Positions 16,161 to 24,318 of a stretch of DNA of 64,000 nucleotides are shown here, piece after piece. A program made the translations under genes and the position numbers. Below the pieces are notes generated by a model. That model had not been told where the DNA came from and did no database searches. It was given only the letters and a program-made list of their open reading frames with translations. The stretch comes from Muricoccus harenae (lineage in GTDB: Bacteria > Pseudomonadota > Alphaproteobacteria > Acetobacterales > Acetobacteraceae): the NCBI RefSeq assembly GCF_009848505.1, contig NZ_WWDL01000002.1, positions 62,001-126,000 on the forward strand, given 5' to 3'. Each line of letters opens with the position of its first letter. The stretch's first letter is position 1.

Positions 16161-17126
16161 ATGCTGTGCCGCCGTTCGATGCTGGCTGCCGCCATCGCCG
16201 CGGTATCGATGCCTGCAAGCGCCCAGACTTGGCCCACCAGGCCAGTGCGCATCATTGTTCCCTATCCGCCGGGGTCCGGCACGGATATCATCGGCCGTGT
16301 CGTGGCTGAGCAACTGCAGGCCAGTTGGGGGCAGCCGGTGGTGGTGGAGAACCGGCCCGGCGCCGGCGGCACGATCGGAACGGATGCCGGCGCAAAGGCC
16401 GCGCCGGATGGATACAGCTTCCTGGTCTCGGATGTCGGGCCGCTTGCGATGGCGCCAAGCCTCTATGCGAGCCTGCCTTACGACCCCGTCCGGGATTTCG
16501 GGCCAGTGAGCCTCATCGCGCGACTTCCGTTCGTGCTTGTGGTGCATCCCGCCGTGCCGGCACGCACTGTCGCCGAACTGGTCGCGCTGGCGAAGGCGCG
16601 CCCAGGCGAAGTCACCTATGCCTCGGTGGGAAACGGCAGCGCCACCCATCTTGCAATGGAGCTGTTCCGCACGGCCGAGGGCATACAGTTGACGCATGTG
16701 CCCTATCGCGGCAGTGCTCCGGCCCTCAACGATGTAGTGGGCGGGCAGGTCTCGGCGATGTTCGTCAACACGGCCTCCTCCGCCGACCTGATCCGCGAGG
16801 GGCGGTTACGGGGCCTGGCCATTGGCTCGCGTGAGCCATCGCCGATCCTGCCGGACGTGCCCGCCTTGTCGAAGGCCTTGGGCAAGGACATGGAAGCAGG
16901 CGTCTGGTTCGGGTTGCTCGCACCGAAGGGCACCGAGGAGGCGTTGGTCCGCCGTGTGTCGGCGGATGTCGTGCGCGTCCTCGCTAACCAGGGCGTGCGC
17001 GCCAAGCTGGAGGGGTTAGGAGCCGAGATAGCGACGAGCCAGCCTGCCGAGTTCGCGGCGTTGATTGCAGCCGAGCGCGATCGTTGGGCGCCAGTGGTGC
17101 GTGCCTCGGGTGCGCGGATCGAGTGA
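16161..17126 (+). CDS. TctC/Bug-type tripartite tricarboxylate receptor
   Basis: 321 aa periplasmic binding protein. The signal peptide MLCRRSMLAAAIAAVSMPASAQ is followed by the family opening TWPTRPVRIIVPYPPGSGTDIIGR, then VVENRPGAGGTIG and PDGYSFLVSD, which line the ligand pocket in Bug structures and bind carboxylate-type solutes. The ATG at 16161 has an AGAGGGAGA site ten bases upstream. No TctA or TctB membrane genes occur in the window, so its transporter must be elsewhere, or it acts in sensing. It lies 11 bases before an MmgE/PrpD gene in the same operon. Confidence 0.92.
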   Translation: MLCRRSMLAAAIAAVSMPASAQTWPTRPVRIIVPYPPGSGTDIIGRVVAEQLQASWGQPVVVENRPGAGGTIGTDAGAKAAPDGYSFLVSDVGPLAMAPSLYASLPYDPVRDFGPVSLIARLPFVLVVHPAVPARTVAELVALAKARPGEVTYASVGNGSATHLAMELFRTAEGIQLTHVPYRGSAPALNDVVGGQVSAMFVNTASSADLIREGRLRGLAIGSREPSPILPDVPALSKALGKDMEAGVWFGLLAPKGTEEALVRRVSADVVRVLANQGVRAKLEGLGAEIATSQPAEFAALIAAERDRWAPVVRASGARIE

Positions 17127-17137
17127 GGAGAGTGCGG

Positions 17138-18472
17138 ATGACCGACGGAGCAACCCAGGCGCTTGCGGCGCTGGTCGCTGAGACGGAGTGGAGCAGCCTG
17201 CCGGAGGAGGTGCGGCACGAAGGGCTCCGCTCCTTCGTGAACTGGCTCGGTTGTGCCATCGGCGGGGCGCCGCACCCAGGCGTCCTGGCCGCCGCCCGCG
17301 CCGCGACGGCTTTCGGCGGACGGCCCGAGGCCACGCTGCTCGGTATGCGGCGGCGCGCCGATCCCATGGCTGCGGCGCTCGTGAACGGTGTCTCCTCCCA
17401 TGTCGCGGACTTCGACGACACGCATGAAGGGACGCTGATCCATCCGAGCTCACCGGTGCTCTCCGCCGCGCTGGCCCTTGCGGAGGCGCGAGGCGCAAGC
17501 GGCGAGGCCTTGCTCACCGCCTTCATCCTGGGGGTGGAGGCGGCCTGCCGGGTCGGCATGGCCGTCTCGCCCACCCATTACGATGCCGGGTTTCACATCA
17601 CGGGCACGGCGGGTTCGATCGGCGCGGCCGCTGCTGCTGCCAGGTTGCTCGGCCTTGACGCCGAGCGGACCGCCTGGGCGATCGGCATCGGCGCCACGCA
17701 GCCGGTCGGCCTGCGCGTGCATTTCGGCACCATGACCAAGAGCTTCCATCCCGGACGTGCGGCGCAGAATGGTATCCTCGCCGGGCTGCTGGCGGCGGAG
17801 GGCTTCGGCGCGGCGCCGGATGCCATCGAGGGGCGCCGCGGCTTTGCCGAGGTGCTTTCCAGCGACTTTGCCCCGGAGCGGATCAGCGATGGCCTGGGTG
17901 GGCGATGGGAAATCATGCGCAACACCTACAAGCCCTTCGCCTGCGGGCTGGTGGTGCATCCGGCCATCGATCTCTGCATTCGGCTGAGGGGCGAGCCGGG
18001 TTTCTCCGTCGATAATGTCGAGCGGATCCAGATGCGTGTTCATCCGCTCGTGCTGGATCTTACCGGCAAAAGGGAGCCCAGGAGCGGGCTGGAGGGTAAG
18101 TTTAGCGTATTCCACGCGGCCGCGGTGGCATTAGTGGATGGCGCTGGCGGCGAGGCCGAGTTCTCCGACGAGCGCGTGCTGGCACCGGAGGTTGTGGCGC
18201 TGCGTCGGCGGATCGAGGCCGTCGTGGACGAGACTTGCGGCCGGACCGAGACACATGTTGTCATCACCTTGCGGGACGGCAGCGAACTTCGGGCATCGAC
18301 GGCAGCACCGCTCGGGAGCCTTGCAAATCCGACGCCCGATGCGGCGCTCGGCACCAAGTTCCTTTCCCTCGTCAGGCCGGTTCTTGGGGGAGAGGTCGGG
18401 GAGAGGCTGCTCAGCCATGCCTGGCGGCTGGCAGACCAGGACAGGTTGGACTGGCTTGCCAGCGATGCGTGA
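17138..18472 (+). CDS. MmgE/PrpD-family protein
   Basis: 444 aa of the 2-methylcitrate dehydratase (PrpD)/immune-responsive-gene family. FVNWLGCAIGGAPHPG near residue 30 and VSSHVADFDDTHEG near 90 are the characteristic helical-domain motifs; THYDAGFHITGTAGSIGAAAAAARLLGLD and NTYKPFACGLVVHPAIDL follow. Members dehydrate or isomerise tricarboxylates or decarboxylate related acids. The upstream Bug receptor in the same operon suggests import of a tri- or dicarboxylate that this enzyme processes. The start is the ATG at 17138 with GAGGAG upstream. True 2-methylcitrate genes are absent nearby, so PrpD itself is unlikely. Confidence 0.88.
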   Translation: MTDGATQALAALVAETEWSSLPEEVRHEGLRSFVNWLGCAIGGAPHPGVLAAARAATAFGGRPEATLLGMRRRADPMAAALVNGVSSHVADFDDTHEGTLIHPSSPVLSAALALAEARGASGEALLTAFILGVEAACRVGMAVSPTHYDAGFHITGTAGSIGAAAAAARLLGLDAERTAWAIGIGATQPVGLRVHFGTMTKSFHPGRAAQNGILAGLLAAEGFGAAPDAIEGRRGFAEVLSSDFAPERISDGLGGRWEIMRNTYKPFACGLVVHPAIDLCIRLRGEPGFSVDNVERIQMRVHPLVLDLTGKREPRSGLEGKFSVFHAAAVALVDGAGGEAEFSDERVLAPEVVALRRRIEAVVDETCGRTETHVVITLRDGSELRASTAAPLGSLANPTPDAALGTKFLSLVRPVLGGEVGERLLSHAWRLADQDRLDWLASDA

Positions 18473-18522
18473 CTGCCACACGCCGCAAGGCTGATGCTCG
18501 CTGCCACGCGACCGGTAGCACT

Positions 18523-19446
18523 TCAGACCTGGACATGGCTCATCGTCCCGGAGCCATGCCCAAGTGACGTGACCATGCCCCGAAGCATCGTGCCGAATTC
18601 CTCCGCCAGCCGGTTAGCCACCTCCCCACGGAGCTTCAGGAGGCGATAGTCGAAGGCGACGTCCGGCACGAAGCGCTTGGCAAGGATGGGCAACCCGCCA
18701 TGGTCCTCGGCCACCAGCGGATTCACCAACGCCACCCCGAGCCCGGCGGCGGCAAGGGCGCAAAGCGTCGCGCTGTTCGCTGTCTCGACGCGAACGCGCG
18801 GCTCGACACCGGCACTGCGGAATGCGGCCTCGGCCGCGTGACGTGCGCCCTCGTTCTGCGCAAGGGCCAGGAATGGCTCGTCCACCAGATCCGCTGGCGT
18901 GATGGGCCGCCGGAGCCGGGCGAGCCGGTGACCGCGCGTGACGAGAAGAACACCCGTCAACCGTAGCAGCGGCTCATCCTCGACGGCGGAAAAGCCGGTG
19001 CGCGGCGTGGCAATGCCCAGGTCAACCTGCCGGGAGGCCACCCACTCATGCACCGTGCTCGAGGGGCGCACCTGCAGCGAAACGGTCACGGCAGGATGGC
19101 GGTCCATGAAGCGGCGTAGTGCGTCGGCCATGAAGCGGCCGGACAGGGCGGGCGCACAGGCGAGCCGCAGGCGCCCGGTGCCGAAGCTGCGGATGTCCTG
19201 GGCTGCTGCGCGGAGGCGCTCCAGGCCGCTGAAGCTGTGCTCGACCTCCCGCAGGAAGGCCTCGCCCTCTGGCGTCAGCCGCGCCGCGCCCTGGCCGCGC
19301 GAGAAGAGCTGAAAGCCGAGCGCGCCTTCCAGCCGCGCGACGGATCGCGTCACCGAGGGTTGCCCCACCCGCAGCACCCGCGCCGCCCGGGAGAATCCGC
19401 CAGCGCGTGCCACAGCGCGGAACGCTTCGACCTGACGGATGTCCAT
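18523..19446 (-). CDS. LysR-family transcriptional regulator
   Basis: 307 aa. The N-terminal winged helix-turn-helix is MDIRQVEAFRAVARAGGFSRAARVL with recognition helix QPSVTRSVARLEGALG, and the effector domain starts at about residue 90. The ATG at 19446 is preferred because GGGGAG lies five bases upstream; a GTG two codons earlier is possible. It is divergent from the PLP-enzyme operon at 19530 and is the obvious candidate regulator of that import and catabolism operon. The 83-base spacer contains an inverted repeat (see 19494). The inducer is unknown. Confidence 0.93.
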   Translation of the reverse strand: MDIRQVEAFRAVARAGGFSRAARVLRVGQPSVTRSVARLEGALGFQLFSRGQGAARLTPEGEAFLREVEHSFSGLERLRAAAQDIRSFGTGRLRLACAPALSGRFMADALRRFMDRHPAVTVSLQVRPSSTVHEWVASRQVDLGIATPRTGFSAVEDEPLLRLTGVLLVTRGHRLARLRRPITPADLVDEPFLALAQNEGARHAAEAAFRSAGVEPRVRVETANSATLCALAAAGLGVALVNPLVAEDHGGLPILAKRFVPDVAFDYRLLKLRGEVANRLAEEFGTMLRGMVTSLGHGSGTMSHVQV

Positions 19447-19493
19447 GCCCACTCCCCATGCCTCTTAAGAATGGAAGCTGCCTCATCGAGCAT

Positions 19494-19522
19494 TTGACGG
19501 CATAGGGCAGCGTCCGCGTCAA
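19494..19522. promoter_or_regulatory. Inverted repeat in the LysR/PLP-enzyme spacer
   Basis: TTGACG (19494-19499) and its exact complement CGTCAA (19517-19522) are separated by 17 bases, just before the ATG at 19530. Position and symmetry suit a LysR-family operator covering the downstream promoter, but the arms are short and the T-N11-A core is not cleanly present. Could be chance. Confidence 0.3.
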
Positions 19523-19529
19523 TGCAGCT

Positions 19530-20717
19530 ATGCGCGGTAATGGCCTCTGGCGTCGAAATCCCGAGCTGACAGGCTTCCGATCCTTGGCGGGCGGCCCGGC
19601 GCTGCCGATCGGTGACTGGTACGAAGGCTGCCCCAAGGCACGAGCCGAAGGGGCACCGACGAGCGTTGTTGCCCTTTATGCGAACAGTCCGGCCATGGCG
19701 CCGGGCACGGGCCGGATGGCCGATGCTGCCGGCTGGATGCCCTATCTGGATTGGCCGTCCCTCGGCGAGGGTGGCACGCCGCTGATCCCGCTGCCGGCAC
19801 CGGGACCGCTCCGGTCGCTTTCGATCAAAGCTGAGTGGATGAATCCGACCGGGAGCCACAAGGACCGCATGTCGCCGCTCGTCGTTGCGCGCGCGGCGGA
19901 ACTGGGCGCGCCGGGCGTCATCTGCGCCTCCTCCGGCAATGCGGGGATTTCGCTTGCGGCCTATGCGGCGCGGGGTGGCTTGCGCTGCCGCGTCGTCATC
20001 ACCCCCGCCGTTCCGGACGCCGTCCGCCGCACGCTGCTGGCCCATGGGGCGGAACTGGTCGGTGCGGCGGATGGACTAGCGCGCTGGAAGCTGGCGCGGC
20101 GGCTGGTGCGGCAAGAGGGCTGGTACCCGGCTACCAACCACAGCCTGCCGGCTGTCGGGAGCAATCCTTGGGGTGTGGAGGGCTACCGAAGCCTCGCCTT
20201 CGAACTGGCGGCGGTCATGCCGGCAGGCTTTGATGCTATCATTCTTCCAACGGCGCGTGGTGACCTCGCCTGGGGCGTCGCCGCCGGCTTCATCGCATTA
20301 CGGGATGCTGGGTTCTGGCCCACGGCCATTCCGCGCATCGTTGCCGTGGAGCCATTCCCACGCCTGTCTGCCGTGCTGGCGGGCCGGGCGCGCGTCACGG
20401 ACCGTTTCGAGGGCGGCACCCGGCAAACCTCCACGGCGGGCGCCACAGCGACGGACCAGGCGCTACGGGCGGTGCGGGACAGCGGCGGCACGGCGCTGAC
20501 GATCGATGATCCTTCGGCAGAGGCCGCGCAGGCCACGCTCGCAGCCCGGCACGGCCTGCTTCTTGAACGCTGCGCGGCAGCACCCTTCGCGGCCCTCGGA
20601 ACCCTCGTGGAATCGGGATGGCTGCAAGCCGGAGCGCGCGTCGTGCTGGTCGCGACGGCGGCAGGGCAGCGCGACACGGAGTGGGCGCCTCCCCCGGCGC
20701 TGGAGATGGCGGCATGA
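19530..20717 (+). CDS. Threonine-synthase-like PLP enzyme
   Basis: 395 aa, fold-type II PLP enzyme. WYEGCPKARAEG near residue 30 matches the N-terminal segment of threonine-synthase-like proteins, although the Cys pairs of the zinc-ribbon form are missing. The PLP lysine is in NPTGSHKDRMS (about 107-117) and the phosphate-binding loop is SSGNAGISL. These enzymes perform beta- or gamma-replacement/elimination on amino acids, including diaminopropionate- and serine-type substrates. It is the first gene of the LysR-flanked operon and overlaps the FAD-oxidase start (ATGA). Authentic threonine synthesis is unlikely in this context. Confidence 0.85.
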   Translation: MRGNGLWRRNPELTGFRSLAGGPALPIGDWYEGCPKARAEGAPTSVVALYANSPAMAPGTGRMADAAGWMPYLDWPSLGEGGTPLIPLPAPGPLRSLSIKAEWMNPTGSHKDRMSPLVVARAAELGAPGVICASSGNAGISLAAYAARGGLRCRVVITPAVPDAVRRTLLAHGAELVGAADGLARWKLARRLVRQEGWYPATNHSLPAVGSNPWGVEGYRSLAFELAAVMPAGFDAIILPTARGDLAWGVAAGFIALRDAGFWPTAIPRIVAVEPFPRLSAVLAGRARVTDRFEGGTRQTSTAGATATDQALRAVRDSGGTALTIDDPSAEAAQATLAARHGLLLERCAAAPFAALGTLVESGWLQAGARVVLVATAAGQRDTEWAPPPALEMAA

Positions 20718-22081
20718 CGGGCGAGACAATCTTCCATCCCGATTTCCGCGCTGAACCGTATTGGTGGGATGCCGCGCCGCCCGAGGAGGCGAGGGACGAG
20801 CCGCTGCCCGCCTCCGTGGACCTGCTGATCATCGGCAGCGGCTTCGCGGGCCTGTCGGCTGCCCTGGAGGCGGCGCGTGGCGGCGCCCGGGCTGCGGTGC
20901 TGGATGCGGGCCCGCTCGGCGGCGGCGCCTCGTCGCGCTCCGGCGGCATGGTGAGTTCTGGCCAGAAGCTGGTGCTGACTGCCGCCCTGGACGGGCTGCC
21001 GGCGGCCGAGCGCGAGGCAGCCCTGGAGGACAGCCAGGCGACGTTCGACTTCCTGAAGGACCTGGTCGCGCGGGAGGCGCTGGACGCCGACCTTCAACTC
21101 TGCGGCCGCTTCTTCGGCGCCTTCGCCCCGGCCCATCTCGCGACCCTGCGGCGCAATGCGGAGACGCTGCACTGCCGCACCGGCGTCACCATTCGGGTGC
21201 TTTCCCGTGCGGAGCAGCGGGAGGAGATCGGCTCCGACTACTTCCATGGCGGCTTCGTCGTGGAGGATTACGGCGGCGTTCATCCGGCCAAGCTGAACCG
21301 CGCCCTGCGGCACGCCGCCCGCGCTGCCGGGGCGACGTTGCACAGCCATGCCCGCGTGCTCGGCACCGGGCGCGACGGCGCGGGCCATCTGGTGCGAACC
21401 GAGCGTGGCGACGTGCATGCCGCCCATGTCCTCTATGCCACCAATGGCTACACGGATCGCGCCAGCCCCTGGCTGCACCGGCGGGTGATCCCGGTGATGA
21501 GCTACCAGATCGCCACGGAGCCGCTGCCGCCCGGCATGATGGACCGGCTCATCCCGAAGCGCCGCATGGTGACGGACAGCCGCAAGGAGCTGACCTATCT
21601 GCGCCCCTCGCCAGATGGCACGCGGCTGCTGCTCGGCTGCCGCCCGCGCGCGCTTGGCGCATCGCCGGAGGTCCAGACGCGGCGGATGCGGGACCGGATG
21701 CTCCGGATCTTCCCAGAACTTGCGCCGATCCGCATCACCCATTCCTGGAGCGGCTATGTCGGCATGACCGCGGACCGCCTGCCGCATATCGCAGAGAAGG
21801 ACGGGGTGATGCATGCCGTGGGCTGCAACGGCAACGGCGTCGCGCTGATGACCTATCTCGGCTGGCATGCGGCGCAGCTTGTCCTCGGGCGCGCCAATCG
21901 CCCGGCCTTCTTCGCACGCCCGGGCTTCCCCGCCGTCCCATTCCCCGCGCGCGGCCCCTGGACCGCGCCGATCGCGAGCGCTGCCTATCACCTGCGCGAC
22001 TTCACCGCGAACCCAGCCGAGGTGCTGGCGGAGCGAGCGGGACGCGTTCCCTCATCCTCGACCCAATCCAAGGAGAGCTGA
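20714..22081 (+). CDS. FAD-dependent amine/amino-acid oxidoreductase (PuuB/DadA-like)
   Basis: 455 aa. The dinucleotide motif VDLLIIGSGFAGLSAALEAARGG lies at about 36-58, followed by GGGASSRSGGMVSSG, the covalent-type FAD region of gamma-glutamylputrescine oxidase and iminodiacetate/glycine-oxidase relatives. TADRLPHIAEKDGVMHAVGCNGNGVALM near the C-terminus is the second FAD contact. It should oxidise a C-N bond in an N-substituted amino acid or amine to aldehyde or keto acid plus amine. It is coupled to the PLP enzyme (ATGA) and lies two bases before the solute-binding protein, placing it in an import/degradation operon. Confidence 0.9.
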   Translation: MTGETIFHPDFRAEPYWWDAAPPEEARDEPLPASVDLLIIGSGFAGLSAALEAARGGARAAVLDAGPLGGGASSRSGGMVSSGQKLVLTAALDGLPAAEREAALEDSQATFDFLKDLVAREALDADLQLCGRFFGAFAPAHLATLRRNAETLHCRTGVTIRVLSRAEQREEIGSDYFHGGFVVEDYGGVHPAKLNRALRHAARAAGATLHSHARVLGTGRDGAGHLVRTERGDVHAAHVLYATNGYTDRASPWLHRRVIPVMSYQIATEPLPPGMMDRLIPKRRMVTDSRKELTYLRPSPDGTRLLLGCRPRALGASPEVQTRRMRDRMLRIFPELAPIRITHSWSGYVGMTADRLPHIAEKDGVMHAVGCNGNGVALMTYLGWHAAQLVLGRANRPAFFARPGFPAVPFPARGPWTAPIASAAYHLRDFTANPAEVLAERAGRVPSSSTQSKES

Positions 22082-22083
22082 CC

Positions 22084-22923
22084 ATGCGCGTGCTTCGCCG
22101 GGGCCTCGCTGCCGCCATCCTCGCCGCCACTTGCCTGGCCGGCCTGTCGGCAGCCTCCGCCCAGACCCTGCCACCTCTTCCGCAGGGAATCCGCGAGGGG
22201 GGCGTGCTGCGCGCCGGCGTGCGCTGCGACCAGCCGCCCTATGGCTTCCGCGGCGCCGATGGTGGCTTCGCCGGCATCGAGACCGAGATGGCCCGCCAGA
22301 TGGCGGCCTGGGCCTTCGGCTCGGCCGACAAGATCGACCTGCAATGCGTCACCGCCTCCAACCGCATCCCGCAGCTCAACGCACGCCGCGTCGACCTGCT
22401 GATCGCAACGCTCGGCATCACGCCCGAGCGCGCGCAGGTCATCGATTTCTCCAACTCCTACCGCTGGGGCGGCTCGGGGCTGCTGGTGAAGAAGGACAGC
22501 CCGATCCGTGCCTTGGATGACGTACGCAGCCGCAGCGTGGTCATGTTGCGCGGCACCACTCAGGCCCAGTGGTTCGATGCGAACATGCCCGGGCTGAACG
22601 CGCTCCGGCTCAACACCGCCTCGGATGCGCTGCAGGCGCTGCAGCAGGGTCGGGCCGAGGCCTATGCGCATGACGCCGCGACGCTGGTGGTGATCGCCGC
22701 CCGCGATTCCTCCCTCCGCGTTGTCGAGGAGCCCTTTGCGGTAACCGAGGCGGCCGTTGGCCTCCGCAAGAACGAGCCAGAGTGGCAGGCCTGGATCAAC
22801 GCGGCGCTGGACCGCATGAAGGCCGAGGGTCTGTACAACAAGTGGGTCGAGTCAGTGGTCTCCGCCGAGATCCGCCCCTTCTACCTCTCGGCCTTTAACG
22901 ATCCGAAGCCCGACGCGCGCTGA
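22084..22923 (+). CDS. Amino-acid-type ABC solute-binding protein (family 3)
   Basis: 279 aa periplasmic protein with a signal peptide (MRVLRRGLAAAILAATCLAGLSAASAQ). The mature part has the family-3 hallmarks: GVLRAGVRCDQPPYGF, GIETEMARQMA, and RVDLLIATLGITPERAQVIDFSNSY, which frames the alpha-amino/carboxylate pocket. It feeds the two permeases downstream; its stop shares a base with the permease start (TGATG). An amino acid or amino-acid-derived chelator is the likely ligand given the FAD oxidase and ASL-like lyase in the operon. Confidence 0.93.
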   Translation: MRVLRRGLAAAILAATCLAGLSAASAQTLPPLPQGIREGGVLRAGVRCDQPPYGFRGADGGFAGIETEMARQMAAWAFGSADKIDLQCVTASNRIPQLNARRVDLLIATLGITPERAQVIDFSNSYRWGGSGLLVKKDSPIRALDDVRSRSVVMLRGTTQAQWFDANMPGLNALRLNTASDALQALQQGRAEAYAHDAATLVVIAARDSSLRVVEEPFAVTEAAVGLRKNEPEWQAWINAALDRMKAEGLYNKWVESVVSAEIRPFYLSAFNDPKPDAR

Positions 22924-23588
22924 TGGATTTCGATCTCGACTACCTCACCCGCCAGCTGCCGGCCCTGTGGCAGGGCATGCGGCTGACGGTGGAGGCCAGC
23001 AGCCTCGCCATGCTGCTGTCCTTCGCGGTCGGGTTGCTGGGGGCGAGCCTGCGGATGATGCGCATGCCCGTGCTGTCGCCGCTGGTGGCTGCCTATGTCG
23101 AGTTCATCCGCAACACGCCAATCCTGGTTCAGCTCTTCTTCCTGTTCTTCGGGCTACCGGCCATCGGCCTGACGCTCTCGCTATTCTGGACCGGCGTGCT
23201 GGCTCTCACGCTCTGGGCCGGCGCCTTCCAGGTGGAGAACGTGCGCGGTGGCCTGGCCGCTGTTGCGCCCGGCCTGCGCGAGGCCGCGAGCGCGCTAGGG
23301 CTGACCCGCGTGCAGTATCTGCGCCTCGTCGGCTTGCCACTCGCGATTCGCACGGGGCTGCCTTCGATGCTGAACACGGCGGTCTCCCTCGTGAAAAACT
23401 CGGCCTATCTCTCTGCCATCGGGGTGCAGGAGCTGAGCGGTGTCGCCTTCGACCGCATCGCGAACGACTTCCGCGCCTTCGAGATGCTGGCCGTGCTGCT
23501 CGTGGGCTACCTGGCCGTCGTCCTCACCCTCAGCGCTGCCGTGCGCGCGCTGGACCACCGCCTCTCCGCGCCGTTCAGGGCCGCCTGA
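22923..23588 (+). CDS. His/Glu/Gln-type ABC permease subunit 1
   Basis: 221 aa membrane protein. The opening LPALWQGMRLTVEASSLAMLLSF and FIRNTPILVQLFFLFFGLPAIGL are typical of HisQM/GlnP permeases; the EAA loop is EAASALGLTRVQYLRLVGLPLAIRTGLP. It pairs with the second permease at 23588, whose start shares a base with its stop. No gene for the ATP-hydrolysing subunit follows, so an ATPase must be borrowed from elsewhere. Confidence 0.93.
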   Translation: MDFDLDYLTRQLPALWQGMRLTVEASSLAMLLSFAVGLLGASLRMMRMPVLSPLVAAYVEFIRNTPILVQLFFLFFGLPAIGLTLSLFWTGVLALTLWAGAFQVENVRGGLAAVAPGLREAASALGLTRVQYLRLVGLPLAIRTGLPSMLNTAVSLVKNSAYLSAIGVQELSGVAFDRIANDFRAFEMLAVLLVGYLAVVLTLSAAVRALDHRLSAPFRAA

Positions 23589-24298
23589 TGCAGACCCTGG
23601 CCCTCGTCCGCGAGAACATGCCGCTGCTGCTCATCGGGCTGCGCGCGACGCTGCTGCTCGCCCTGGTAACCCTGCTCGTCTCGACGATCATCGGTATCGT
23701 GCTCGGTACGCTGGCAACCTTGCGGCCCCCATTGGTCCGTATCCTCGCGGCCTTCTATGTCGAGGTGTTTCGCGACATCCCGCTGATCGTCACCATCTTC
23801 ACCATCTTCTTCGGTGCGCCTCTCCTCGGCATGCCGCTCGAGCCTTTTCCCGCCACGGCGATAGGGCTGTCCCTCTGGGGTGGGGCGAATGGCGCCGAAA
23901 TCGTGCGCGGCGGCATCCGCTCCGTTTCGAAAGGGCAGCGGGAAGCGGCGACGGCACTCGGGCTCCGCCTGTGGCAGACCTATCTGCTGGTGCTCTGGCC
24001 GCAGGCACTCCGCGCCGTGCTGCCCGCCTATACCGGGCTGCTGGCGCTCATCATCCAGTCCACCTCGCTCGGTGCCCTGGTCGGCGTCACCGAGTTCCTC
24101 AAGGCCGGCGGCCTCATCATCGAGCGCAGCACCGTGATGCTGGGGATCAACCCGGCCTTCGGCATCTACTCGGTCGTCCTCCTCACCTACTTCGCCATCT
24201 GTTCCATCCTGACTGCCCTGTCCCGCCGGCTGGAGCGCCGGCTCGCTGTCGGCCATGACCGGCGCGCTCCGGCCATGCCCGATGCCAGCGCGGTCTGA
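23588..24298 (+). CDS. His/Glu/Gln-type ABC permease subunit 2
   Basis: 236 aa. MQTLALVRENMPLLLIGLRATLLLALVTLLVS is the first membrane helix, EVFRDIPLIVTIFTIFFGAPLLGMP the third-region motif and REAATALGLRLWQTYLLVLWPQALRAVLP the EAA loop. It forms the channel with the 22923 product. Coupled by TGATG to that gene and followed after 20 bases by the ASL-like lyase. The expected GlnQ-type ATPase gene is missing from the operon. Confidence 0.93.
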   Translation: MQTLALVRENMPLLLIGLRATLLLALVTLLVSTIIGIVLGTLATLRPPLVRILAAFYVEVFRDIPLIVTIFTIFFGAPLLGMPLEPFPATAIGLSLWGGANGAEIVRGGIRSVSKGQREAATALGLRLWQTYLLVLWPQALRAVLPAYTGLLALIIQSTSLGALVGVTEFLKAGGLIIERSTVMLGINPAFGIYSVVLLTYFAICSILTALSRRLERRLAVGHDRRAPAMPDASAV

Positions 24299-24318
24299 AG
24301 AACCCCACAGGACCCATC

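Noticed and set aside
15708-16697. 330-residue N-terminal extension of the minus-strand secreted protein
   Set aside because: It overlaps the Bug receptor and removes the signal peptide; start at 15707 is consistent with secretion.
20761-22083. Apparent long N-terminal extension of the family-3 binding protein
   Set aside because: The frame lies out of register within the FAD-oxidase gene; the signal peptide at 22084 defines the true start.
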